NCBI RefSeq assembly: GCF_022829725.1
Contig: NZ_JAKSYG010000093.1
Coordinates: forward strand, 1-64,000
DNA: 64,000 nt
Direction of reading: 5' to 3'
Source of the DNA: Methylobacterium sp. E-005
GTDB lineage: Bacteria; Pseudomonadota; Alphaproteobacteria; Rhizobiales; Beijerinckiaceae
Shown here: piece after piece, positions 43,562-52,338 of the stretch
How positions within the stretch are numbered: position 1 is the first letter of the stretch
Layout of the letters: each line of letters starts with the position of its first letter
The notes under the pieces: model-generated
Seen by the model: only the letters and a program-made list of their open reading frames with translations
The model's database searches: none
What the model was told of the DNA's origin: nothing
Position numbers and translations under genes: made by a program

Positions 43562-44863
43562 CTATCGGCCGGGTTCTTCCGACGCGGGTCTCGCCACGGT
43601 ACGTCTGGCCACCACGCCGAGCGTCGAGCCCTGCACGATGATGGTGAACAGGACCACCGCGTAGGTCGCCGCAAGGATGATGGGCTTGGCGTCGCTCTCC
43701 GGGATCGAGAGGGCCAGCGCCACCGAGATGCCGCCGCGTACGCCGGCCCAGGTCAGGAAAGGCACGTTCTTGGCCGACAGGTTCCCGCCCCAGCGGAACA
43801 CCAGCAAGGGCGCCGAGACCGCGAGCAGGCGGGCGACGAGCACGATGGGGACGGCCGCCGCCGCGAGGACGACGGTGTCGACCCTGAAGCGCAGGACCAG
43901 CACCTCCAGGCCGATAAGCAGGAACAGCACCGAGTTCAGCACCTCGTCGATCAGGGTCCACAGGGCGGAGACGTAACCCTGGGTGCGCTCGCTCATGGCA
44001 TCACGCGGAGCCCTGTCGTCGACGAGCAGCCCGGCCGCGACCACCGCAAGGGGGCCGCTGATGTGGAGCTTTTGGGCCAGGGCGTAGGTGCCCGTCACGA
44101 GGGCCAGGGTGATCAGGACCTCGACGGGGAAATCGTCGATGGTCCGCATGGCGCGGTAGGCGACGTAGCCGGTCACGCCGCCGAGGAGCAGGCCGCCCCC
44201 CGCCTCCTGCACCAGCAGGCGGGCGATCCCGGCGGGGCCGGATGCCTCGCCGCCGATGCCGGCCGCGAAGCCGAGGAGGACGGTGAACAGGACGATGCCG
44301 ACGCCGTCGTTGAACAGCGCCTCGCCCTGCATCTCGATCTCCAAGGCCGGGGGCACCTTCACGTTCTTCAAGGTGGCCAGTACCGCCACCGGATCGGTCG
44401 GACTGATCAGCGAACCGAACACCAGCGCCCACGGCAGGGTGACCGGCAGGCCGATGCCCTGCGCCACGGCCCAGAAGGCGCAGCCCACCACGGCCGTCGA
44501 GATGACGGTACCGACCAGCGCGAGCGTGGCGACCGGCCAGGCCCGGTCGCGCAGGGCGCCGAGGTCGAGGGTCATGGCGCCTGCGAACAGCAGGAACGCC
44601 AGCATCCCGTTCATCACCACGTCGGTGAAGTCGATCTGCCTCAGCACGTCACTCAGGGCGCCGTAGAGGTTTTGGCCGGGGAAGGCGACGTCGAGGAGCA
44701 CCAGAAGCAGCGATGCCACGAGCCCCATCACCAGCAGGCCGATGCCGTGCGGCATGTGGACGAAGCGCCGGTTGATCCAGCCGAACAGGGCCGACAGGGT
44801 CAGGAGAAGGGCGGTGAGATCGAAGATCGAGAGCACACGGCTTCCTTGTCCAGCGTCACCCAT
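43562..44863 (-). CDS. CPA1-family Na+/H+ antiporter
   Basis: 433 aa, about 12 membrane helices. The family core is visible: FGSLISPTDPVAVLATLKNV, EALFNDGVGIVLF and TWAGVRGGISVALALSIP, where the FNDG and SPTDP elements form the ion site. Exchanges monovalent cations for protons across the inner membrane for pH or salt tolerance. Single gene; no cytosolic regulatory tail. Confidence 0.9.
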   Translation of the reverse strand: MGDAGQGSRVLSIFDLTALLLTLSALFGWINRRFVHMPHGIGLLVMGLVASLLLVLLDVAFPGQNLYGALSDVLRQIDFTDVVMNGMLAFLLFAGAMTLDLGALRDRAWPVATLALVGTVISTAVVGCAFWAVAQGIGLPVTLPWALVFGSLISPTDPVAVLATLKNVKVPPALEIEMQGEALFNDGVGIVLFTVLLGFAAGIGGEASGPAGIARLLVQEAGGGLLLGGVTGYVAYRAMRTIDDFPVEVLITLALVTGTYALAQKLHISGPLAVVAAGLLVDDRAPRDAMSERTQGYVSALWTLIDEVLNSVLFLLIGLEVLVLRFRVDTVVLAAAAVPIVLVARLLAVSAPLLVFRWGGNLSAKNVPFLTWAGVRGGISVALALSIPESDAKPIILAATYAVVLFTIIVQGSTLGVVARRTVARPASEEPGR

Positions 44864-45156
44864 GAGAACGAGCGGCGGTTGTGACGTTCAGGAGCGTCAC
44901 TTTTGGATGGCGAACGGAAGTTGATCGGCGGCCATAAAGCGGACGTTCGACCTCGCGCGGCTAGGGGTGAACCCGGTCGGCAGCAGGTGCGTGTCACCGA
45001 TCAAGGCAACGGCCAGAGCCGCGAGGGTGGCCGCGACGCCGAGGCCCACCGTCACGGTCGAGGCCAGGCACTGGAGGGGACGGCGACGCGCACGCTGGGG
45101 CGGACCTTGGTTGCCGGCAGGCCCGCCGTGGGAGCCGCGCCTCGTCCACCCGTCCT
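44864..45156. other. Gap without a gene
   Basis: Upstream region of the antiporter; holds one AAGCGGACGTTCG motif (44937-44949) like the dispersed repeat. Nothing else seen. Confidence 0.3.
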
Positions 45157-45771
45157 TCAGCGTCGCTTGGATCGCCCCGCTTTCACGAGCGCGGCCGCGG
45201 CCAAGACACCGCCAAGCGCCAACCCGACCGTGAGGCCGGGGTGCATGGCCGCCGTGGTCGCGAGCGCAGTCTCGCCCGGGTAGCGTGACGAAGTGCGGCG
45301 TGACAGCAGGTGATCGTAAAGCTGCGTGAAGGCGCGATCGATCGCGCGGGTCTCGACGAGCGTGCGATCCAAGAGCTTGACGGCTTTGGCATGTCCGAGC
45401 GCGTGTGCGGCCCTCCGCAGCGTGCCATACCTGGCGATGTAGAAATGCGCCGCGACTTGACCGTACTCGATGTTGATGAGGTCGCGGTCGGCGGCGTCCC
45501 CATGCTTGGCTATTTCCGCTTCGTTGAGATCGCAGATGCCCTGCATGGCGGGATCGTTTCTGGGGTCGGGCCTGACGCCGATCGAGTCGAAAACCTCCTT
45601 TAACCGCTCTAGCTGAACGATGTTCTGTTTCGATCCGGCCTCCAGCATCTGTTTCAGCTTCGGCAGCGTCGCCGTCTTGTTGTTGCGCGTCGCCTGCGCC
45701 GCCCCCTGCCGATGGGCTCCGTGGAGAAGGTCTAACCCTTCCTCGAAAAGTCGCCGGTTCCCTGACATCAT
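45157..45771 (-). CDS. DUF892 (YciF-type) ferritin-like protein with C-terminal hydrophobic tail
   Basis: 204 aa. Four-helix ferritin-like body (RLFEEGLDLLHGAHRQGAAQ, QMLEAGSKQNIVQLERLKEV, VAAHFYIARYGTLRRAAHAL). The last 40 residues add a hydrophobic helix (LTVGLALGGVLAAAALVKAG) and a basic end, which is unusual for YciF and suggests membrane anchoring. The family is stress-induced; the metal site is not certain. AAGGA ribosome site before the ATG. Confidence 0.8.
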   Translation of the reverse strand: MMSGNRRLFEEGLDLLHGAHRQGAAQATRNNKTATLPKLKQMLEAGSKQNIVQLERLKEVFDSIGVRPDPRNDPAMQGICDLNEAEIAKHGDAADRDLINIEYGQVAAHFYIARYGTLRRAAHALGHAKAVKLLDRTLVETRAIDRAFTQLYDHLLSRRTSSRYPGETALATTAAMHPGLTVGLALGGVLAAAALVKAGRSKRR

Positions 45772-46514
45772 TCCTTACCTCGTGTTCGCCGTCTTGAACT
45801 CAGAGTCTGTCTGGCAACTCTGGCCGCCCTCGTCGTTCAATTGATGCGATCGACTACGGTATCCAACGCAGTAAGCGCCCGGGTCGGCCTCAAGATCCGT
45901 CTCGGCCTTCTGCAGGCGGCAGGTATCTACGGGCGCCGATTGGAACTGGGGTGCCGACACGCGGTTTCGGCGGTCGCTCAAGAAACACCCGAAAACCCAC
46001 CTGTGTGATGGCCAGGACATGCCCGCCACACAATCCACACGGCTTGAAGCACTTGCTCGCCAGCGATGTCTGTATTTTCAACTGCTCATTTCACATCCGT
46101 CAGGTAGCTTTCCGTCGGACCCGGTCGCTCGGGATCGTACAGTTTGCCCGAAAGCAGACCTTCCGAATTACCGAGTCGGTCGTGGGCGGAAACGTTCGGT
46201 AGCCGATCCCCTTTGGGACACATGGGGAATGCCCGGAGCGCGAGTTCAGACGGTCCGTTGTCGAGCCTGGAAACGGCAAGGCTAATTAAAGCGGTCGTTC
46301 GCGGGATGGGCCATGTGAAGCGCAACCAGAGCAGGTCAGCGCGATCAGCGCAGCCTCGAAATGCCGCGCTCTAGGTTAGCTTTAAAGCGCTGCTTCATTT
46401 CCGCGGCGATAAAAGAGCGGACCATGGACCGGATCCCGAGAGGATGCGGCAAGCTCGGCCGATATGCTTGACTATCCGGGGATGACCGCAGGCTCTGGGG
46501 TGCAAGAAGCCCTT
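45772..46514. other. 743-bp gap without a confident gene
   Basis: Several short frames on both strands lack protein character. The CCGAAAGCAGACCTTCCGAA motif near 46147-46166 is a worn dispersed-repeat piece. Confidence 0.35.
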
Positions 46515-47303
46515 TCAAGGCGCATCCTCCCCGGCCGTTTCAAGGATCACGCGCGCCGTCTCGGCAGGTTGATCCCAATGCGGGAAGTGGCTGCAGCGTT
46601 CGAACCAGTGCAGCCGGGCCGACGGGAAGGCTACCTGGGCGCGTGCAGCCTGGCGTGGCAGCAGCAGGTGGTCCTGGCGGCCCCAGCCGATGGTGACCCG
46701 GCCAGGCGTCTTTGCCGAGCCCTGCTGCAACGGTCCGCGTGCCAGCTCGCGCAGCATCGCATCGAACACCGGTGTGGCCGCCAGGCTCCGCAGCTCCTCT
46801 TCGACAAGCTGCGGTGGTAGCACCCACGGACGGGCCGACAGTTGAGCCAGCAACACCGTACGGGTGACGGCATGGCGCGACAGGCCGGGATGGAAGGGCC
46901 GCAGCAGCCGCACCAGGCGTATCGATGCCGCGAGCGTCCAGTGTAACCAGCGCGTTTCCCACCCGCGCCAGAAACCGCCGGGATCGAGCGCCACGCAGTG
47001 CCGACCGATGCCCCGCCGCGCCAGCTCCAGCACCAGCCGGCCCCCCACCGAACTGCCGACAAGGTCCGCCGTCGTCAGGCCATGGGACTGCACGAAGCCG
47101 GCTAGGGCGTCTGCATAAGCCTCCACCGTCTGTCGGCCCGCGAGCGGGGCCGATTTGCCATGTCCCGGCAGGTCGACCAAGATCAGTTCGCGCGAGCCGT
47201 GCAATGCGCTCAAGAGCGGATCCCAGGTGCGGAGATTGGCCCCCAGCCCATGGACCATCAGTAGCGGCCGGCCCGTGCCGAGGCGTTCGAAATGTAGGGA
47301 CAT
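46515..47303 (-). CDS. Alpha/beta-fold hydrolase
   Basis: 262 aa from the ATG at 47303. Oxyanion HGLGAN, nucleophile serine in LVGSSVGGRLVLE, and His in CSHFPHWDQP complete an esterase/lipase-type triad; the acidic residue is probably in WGRQDHLL. A lid region lies around LRPFHPGLSRHAVTRTVLL. Substrate unknown. Confidence 0.85.
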   Translation of the reverse strand: MSLHFERLGTGRPLLMVHGLGANLRTWDPLLSALHGSRELILVDLPGHGKSAPLAGRQTVEAYADALAGFVQSHGLTTADLVGSSVGGRLVLELARRGIGRHCVALDPGGFWRGWETRWLHWTLAASIRLVRLLRPFHPGLSRHAVTRTVLLAQLSARPWVLPPQLVEEELRSLAATPVFDAMLRELARGPLQQGSAKTPGRVTIGWGRQDHLLLPRQAARAQVAFPSARLHWFERCSHFPHWDQPAETARVILETAGEDAP

Positions 47304-47828
47304 GACGGCATTGTCCTTCAATTTTCGCCCTGCAATACGAACACTGGTCCGTTGCAGATTTCGTCAGGCCGAGAGTGCCAGTCAGGTCCGCGGGCCGCTC
47401 ATATCGGACGCATCGAGGTCGAGTGACCCGCCGCGGCATTCGGTGAACCTGCACAGGTGATCAGAACATGAACCCATGGCCGGGTTGGCGCTTGCCGAGC
47501 CAGCATCGTCGTGCGCGGTCCGTGCGATCACGCCGGCTCCAAACGGTCGACGGACGGAGACTTGACGGCACGGAGCCATCCAGCCCCCGGGAACTTCTCA
47601 CCATCGTCTTCAGTCCTTTGCGATCGGCTCCCAGATCCGGAACCTGAGGGCTTCGATCACGACCGTCTACGTCAGGATGGCGCCGCCGCGGTCGATGTGC
47701 GTGTTGCACACCACCGCATCGTCGGTTCAATCGGAGACGGAGGGGCCCTCGAACTCACAGGCGTGCGACCGGGCGACATCAATCAGCATGTCGCCCCCCC
47801 TGGCTGTCCGATGTCGATCATGTCGCGC
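47304..47828. other. 525-bp gap without a gene
   Basis: High-GC sequence with no frame I can support and no clear repeat. The catalase-family gene ends into it. Confidence 0.3.
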
Positions 47829-48911
47829 CTAGGCCGGAACGTGATCAATGCTCGCGGTATCCTCGGACGCCACGCCATTCTTGCTGTGGCGGAAATCGCT
47901 CAGCGCCTGGTAGACCCGAAGCCGTGCGCGCATCACGGAACCAAGCGGCCGGTGAGCCGTGAGACTATGGGCAGGACGGAAGGTCATCACCTCGTCGAAG
48001 TAGCGCACGCGGGCCGCGCTGTAGGCATCCTGGCGGGGCAGCCGCAGCGTCGCGGCCGTACGGTAGGGGCTGATGGAGACCGGCCAGTCGACCGAGGCAT
48101 CCTCGATGGGTTGGCTCTCGGCGTCGGCCCAGATCTGGGCCCTCAACTCGAACACCACCTCGTGGTCGCGGAAGAAGGCGACCGTGGCATGGCGGAAGCC
48201 GTCCTCGTCCTGATGCGGATCGAGCCGCCACTCGGATAGGGCACGCTGGCTTTCCGTCGCCGGAACGACCCCGAGCTTGGCCACGTAATCGCCGTAGCGG
48301 ACCGGCGCCTGGCTGAAGTAGCTGTCGGCGAGGGGGTGGCTGTAGGGATGGCCGAAGAAGTCGGCCAGCGCGCTCTCCGTCCCGAAGGCGTGCAGCGCGC
48401 GATTGAGGTTGCGCATCGTCGACGAGACCGCGCTCTTCACCCCTTCCGGCAACCCCGTGGACTTCCCGATGACGGTGCCGTCCCGCAGGAAGCCGGCCGC
48501 TGTGCCCGAGGGAAACGTGGTGCCCGTCGCGAGTACGAAGTCCTGGGTGTCGACGGCGTGGCCGGGCAGCTTCTCGCCGGGCACGTCGAACACCTTGATG
48601 GACATGCCGCGGTGGGTCGAGACCCGGTCGCCAAGGGTCTCGCCCGGCCCCTGAGCGAAGCGAACCGCCACGGGGTGGGTGCCGGGCGTGGCGAACAGCC
48701 CTTGGGCCAGTTCGGGCGGCAGGCCGGCGGCAATCGTCAACTCGCCGGTGACGCAGGCCGAGCTCTTCGCGTGGCTGGCACGCACGGCATGGTGCTCGCG
48801 TGCCTCGACGGTCTCCGATTGCTGCGTCATGCCGTTGATGATGCCGTCAATCGTCTTCTGCTCGTCCGGATCGGGCTTCTCGACGTCGGGTGCGTATCGA
48901 AGGTAGGTCAT
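47829..48911 (-). CDS. Catalase-family haem protein, short form
   Basis: 360 aa from the ATG at 48911 (MTYLRYAPDVEKPDPDEQKT). Catalase-like features: distal His region EHHAVRASHAKSSACVTGEL, PVAVRFAQGPGETLGD, MSIKVFDVPGEKLPG, and DFFGHPYSHPLADSYFSQAP. It lacks the canonical C-terminal domains of monofunctional catalases. Members of this small group may be peroxidases rather than catalases. It lies downstream of the molybdoenzyme operon, which fits an oxidative-stress cluster. Confidence 0.8.
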   Translation of the reverse strand: MTYLRYAPDVEKPDPDEQKTIDGIINGMTQQSETVEAREHHAVRASHAKSSACVTGELTIAAGLPPELAQGLFATPGTHPVAVRFAQGPGETLGDRVSTHRGMSIKVFDVPGEKLPGHAVDTQDFVLATGTTFPSGTAAGFLRDGTVIGKSTGLPEGVKSAVSSTMRNLNRALHAFGTESALADFFGHPYSHPLADSYFSQAPVRYGDYVAKLGVVPATESQRALSEWRLDPHQDEDGFRHATVAFFRDHEVVFELRAQIWADAESQPIEDASVDWPVSISPYRTAATLRLPRQDAYSAARVRYFDEVMTFRPAHSLTAHRPLGSVMRARLRVYQALSDFRHSKNGVASEDTASIDHVPA

Positions 48912-49180
48912 GTTCTTCCTCACGGGGATCGGGGAACTGAAGCGGGCCGCGGCAGGAAAGAGCGCAGCGGGTTCGGGGTTCGACGGGTTGAATCGGAAAC
49001 GGAATCCTGTTCCGAAAACCGAGGGTGCCGGGGGCCATTCTCGACCCAGGACGACTTCGCATCCGTCGAAAGTCTGCGTTCGGCTGCTGGCCGAGCGGGG
49101 TTCAAACCGGAGGCGACAGCCCGAGCGTTGCCTCAGGGTAGACGTCTGACCCTCCCGCAAAGGGCGACCATCGCGTCACC

Positions 49181-50104
49181 TCAGATACCGGCGTACCAGG
49201 CGTAGCCCTGGTCCTCCCAGTATCCCCCCTTGCCATTGCCGAGGCTGGCGAAGCTCTCTACCACCTCGATGCGCATCACGTATTTCGCCTGCTTGTAGCC
49301 GAGGTTGCGTTCCACGCGCAGCCGCAGCGGTGCGCCGTTCGACACGGGAAGCGCCTCTCCGTTCATGTCGTAGGCGAGGATGGTCTGCGGGTGGAACGCG
49401 TCCACGAGATCAATGCTTTCATAATACCGGACCGGCGATCCGCCGCTGGCCGCGTCATCATCCGACGCCTGCTGGCCACCTGAATCCTTCCTGCTTTCCC
49501 CGCTACCCGATTGCTTGGTCATGCTCGGGTTGGCATTGCCGGCGGGGGCCTTGTCGGCCTCCTCCCCGTCTCCCCCGCCTTCGAGTGCGTTGCCCTGATC
49601 CATGGTGTCGGCGCAGTGGAACACCACGTAGCGCGCCTCCGATTTCAGCTTGGCCCGGGACAGGAGGTCGGAGAGCGGCACCCCGGTCCACTTGCCGATG
49701 GCGCTCCAGCCCTCGACGCAATCGTGCCGGGTGATCTGGGTGCGGGCGGGAAGCTTGCGGAGCTCGGCCAGGGACAGCTTGAAGGGCGCCTCCACGAGGC
49801 CGTCGACTTCCAGGTGGTACTTGGCGAACTTAGACTTCACGAGGGCCTTGTAGGCCTTGTCCGGCGGGTCCTCGGTGCCGTTCGGCTTGAACCACGGCGA
49901 GATGTCGGCCTCGGCGTATTCCGGGGCCAGCGCCCGGTCGGTGAGTAACAGGCGCTGGACGAACAGGTTGGCGTCCTCGCCGGTCTTGAGGGTGCGCCGG
50001 AACCACTCCGAGTTGCCGAGGCGGTCGCAACCGCCCAGCATGGCCGCCGCGGCCGTGGCGGAGGCCCCCGTCAGGAGGGCGCGTCGGCTGGGTAATCTGC
50101 TCAT
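49181..50104 (-). CDS. Tat-exported sulfite-oxidase-family molybdoenzyme (YedY1/MsrP-like)
   Basis: 307 aa. Tat signal SRRALLTGASATAAAAMLGG; molybdopterin domain with Mo-ligand Cys129 in TRHDCVEGWSAIGKWTGVPL and PLRLRVERNLGYKQAKYVMR. Residues about 170-224 are a Gly/Ser/Asp-rich insert not found in ordinary members. Family enzymes such as MsrP/YedY reduce methionine sulfoxide in periplasmic proteins. It overlaps the cytochrome gene by 4 bases, and a Met-rich secreted peptide opens the operon, so peptide methionine sulfoxide is the likely substrate. Confidence 0.85.
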   Translation of the reverse strand: MSRLPSRRALLTGASATAAAAMLGGCDRLGNSEWFRRTLKTGEDANLFVQRLLLTDRALAPEYAEADISPWFKPNGTEDPPDKAYKALVKSKFAKYHLEVDGLVEAPFKLSLAELRKLPARTQITRHDCVEGWSAIGKWTGVPLSDLLSRAKLKSEARYVVFHCADTMDQGNALEGGGDGEEADKAPAGNANPSMTKQSGSGESRKDSGGQQASDDDAASGGSPVRYYESIDLVDAFHPQTILAYDMNGEALPVSNGAPLRLRVERNLGYKQAKYVMRIEVVESFASLGNGKGGYWEDQGYAWYAGI

Positions 50105-50982
50105 GGCCGGGGCTCACCCGTGGCGGCGGTGGGCTCGACCTTGCGCTCGATCACGAACCAGCCGGTGAGCATGCCGCGCATGTTGTTCCAGAAGCCAGAG
50201 AGCAGGACGAGGGCGACGTGAACGACCACGAACAAGACCAGCAGGGCCGCCACGACGAAGTGGACCGTGCGCGCCGACTGGCGCCCGTCGAACAGCGTCA
50301 GCAGGTACGGGAAGGCAGCGTCCATCGCCGGGGACATCGCGAGCCCGGCCAGCACCTGCACCGGCAGCAACACGAACAGCACCACGAGGTAGGTCAGCTT
50401 CTGGATGACGTTGTAGCGCTTGGCCTCGTCGCCCTGCGGGAAGCGCAGCGTCAGGTGCTCCCGGATCGACGCGCCGAAATGCCGGATCTGGTCGCGCGAC
50501 GGGATCACGCGGAACCGAAGCTGTCCGCTGACTAGCCCATAAAGCAGGTAGGCGAGCCCATTCAGGACGAAGGCCCATGCGAAGAAGAAGTGCCAGGAGC
50601 GGCCGCCGGTGAGGTCCTGGTCGCTCGGCAGGGTCGACCAGGCCGGGAAGCCGCGGTCGGCAGCCTCGCCATTGGAGCCGACCGATGAGCCGAGCCAGCC
50701 CGTCGTGTCGAAGCCGTGACCGAACACCGTCGTTACGCCCTTGGGCGGGTCGTCCTCGGTCGAGGACATCGCCATCAGCGGCGTGTCGAAGGTCGAGACG
50801 CCGCCCCAGTAAAGGGCCGGGTGGGCGTTGAAGATTTGCAGGCCGCTCATCAGCAGGACCAGGAGGCAGACCGCGTTCACCCAGTGCGTGATGCGGATGA
50901 CGACGGGATGCCGGAACATCCATCGGCGACGCTCGACCTCATCAGTCTCTGGCGCTGATCGGGTGAGATAGGTTCGGGCCAA
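50101..50982 (-). CDS. Di-haem cytochrome b561-type membrane subunit
   Basis: 293 aa. Four main helices with haem-ligand histidines in HPVVIRITHWVNAVCLLVLL, GRSWHFFFAWAFVLNGLAYL and SARTVHFVVAALLVLFVVVH; a large periplasmic loop follows the first helix. It probably passes electrons from the quinol pool to the molybdoenzyme, with which it overlaps (ATGA). Confidence 0.88.
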   Translation of the reverse strand: MARTYLTRSAPETDEVERRRWMFRHPVVIRITHWVNAVCLLVLLMSGLQIFNAHPALYWGGVSTFDTPLMAMSSTEDDPPKGVTTVFGHGFDTTGWLGSSVGSNGEAADRGFPAWSTLPSDQDLTGGRSWHFFFAWAFVLNGLAYLLYGLVSGQLRFRVIPSRDQIRHFGASIREHLTLRFPQGDEAKRYNVIQKLTYLVVLFVLLPVQVLAGLAMSPAMDAAFPYLLTLFDGRQSARTVHFVVAALLVLFVVVHVALVLLSGFWNNMRGMLTGWFVIERKVEPTAATGEPRP

Positions 50983-51059
50983 GCGGTCTTCCTTGAAATC
51001 GTGGCCGGCAGGGCGGAGGTCCCTTCATCGGGACCTCCGGGACTGTCAGGCGCTTGAAA

Positions 51060-51293
51060 TCACATGCCGCGGTTCATCATCCGCTTCTTCATCATGCGGC
51101 GCTTCATCATTTGCTTCCGCATCATGCGCTTCTTCATCATCATCCGGTCGCCGTGCATCATGCGGACCTGGGTGACGCCGCTCTCGGACTGGAGGCCGTT
51201 GACGGACATCGGGGCGGCGCTGGCCGAACCGGCCGCGAGGGCGACGCCGCCAAGGGCGGTCAAGGCGACGAGGGCGAGATTGAAATTTTTCAT
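51060..51293 (-). CDS. Methionine-rich secreted peptide (MrpX-like)
   Basis: 77 aa. Signal peptide ending ASA, mature part about 51 aa with 15 methionines in repeats RMMHGDRMMMKKRMMRKQMM. All Met pairs alternate with Lys/Arg. It starts the operon with cytochrome b and the molybdoenzyme, the same set of parts as the known MrpX/YedY1 hypochlorite scavenger of Azospira: the peptide's methionines are oxidised and the enzyme reduces them again. Homology to MrpX is inferred from composition and context. Confidence 0.8.
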   Translation of the reverse strand: MKNFNLALVALTALGGVALAAGSASAAPMSVNGLQSESGVTQVRMMHGDRMMMKKRMMRKQMMKRRMMKKRMMNRGM

Positions 51294-52338
51294 GCAAGAT
51301 TTCCTGTAGTGCTGAATGACTTATTCAACCTTCGTCACAACAAATATTTTCCGGCATTGTTCCGATATATAGAATCCCATCATTTGATGGTTATTGGCCA
51401 TCTGGACAGACGATAGCGTGTACGAAAGGAAAGCCTTCGGCACGAATATTATCAGGTCGTTTGACGGCGGTACGATATCGGCTCAAGTTAAGTTTCAAAT
51501 ATAATTATTGGCGGTTAGGATGCCGCGCACAGCCGGCCAAGCCATCGAAACAGGCCAAGATCCTCGTCGCACATCTCGTCGCCGCCAATTGCCTTCTTGC
51601 TAGCGGTGTTGGGATTGGCCTGAGGGATGTGCTCGGTGTCAGATCCTGATGCGCCGGCTGGCTTGCTTTAGGATGCAATCCGACGCCGAGAGCCGAGGAC
51701 GGTCCGTCCCGGGGGGCGAGGCCATGCCCGATCTCGACGATTTCGGCGGCGGCTTCCTCAGGTTGTATTTTGACCTTACCTAGGCCGGCCACCAGGCGCC
51801 GATCGACGAGCACTGTCTGGGGCCGGCATCGCTCGCCGAGACCGTGTCCAGCGCCGACGACCATCAACGCGTCACGGGCGAGGGCGACCATGACGCTAAG
51901 AACCGGACAGACAGCTTTCGACCAGCTTCAGTCGTACAGAAGTTGCTCGCTCAACGTCCGCTTCCGAGCATCGCGGCGCAAAGCCGGATTGACTGGGTCG
52001 GGTCGTCAGGAGGCTGTCCGCTTTTCCAGCGGGTCTGCTCCGAAGCGGACCAGCTGCTTTCGGCCAGAGTACGCCATGCTGGATCGCAGTCGCGCGTAAA
52101 ACCGGACGTTCGGCTTTGCGCCCAATTCCGCCATTCAGAAGCGTCTGCCGACATCTCCGAAGCGGACATCGACGCGGAGCGAGTCAGATGTCACAGTTAC
52201 GTCGCTTCCGAACCTTCATCCGAGCCAGCGGATGCTCGCTCGTGCCCTGACGGTTATAGCGGATGCGGGAGCCAACCGGGCCTGCGGCAGCCTCGATGCG
52301 TGGGCCAGGCATGAGCGACACGTCGCTTGTTCAGTTCG
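51294..52338. repeat. 1-kb gap ending in a full dispersed repeat copy (51983-52141)
   Basis: The repeat reads GGGTCGGGTCGTCAGGAGGC, TGTCCGCTTTTCCAG, CTCCGAAGCGGACCAGCTGC, TTTCGGCCA, then CCGGACGTTCGGCTTTGCGC and CCAATTCCGCCATTCAG. Same parts as 25461-25588 and in the same spacing. Frames at 51461-51891 are not convincing genes. Confidence 0.6.
51339..51363 (-). promoter_or_regulatory. Possible ECF/EcfG-type promoter of the Met-rich operon
   Basis: GGAAC-N16-TGTT on the minus strand, close to the alphaproteobacterial general-stress consensus GGAAC-N16/17-CGTT. About 46 bp before the gene. One mismatch in the -10 element. Confidence 0.35.

Noticed and set aside
43094..44884. 596-codon plus-strand frame antisense to the antiporter
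   Set aside because: His/Gln/Gly-rich shadow of a clear 12-helix transporter.
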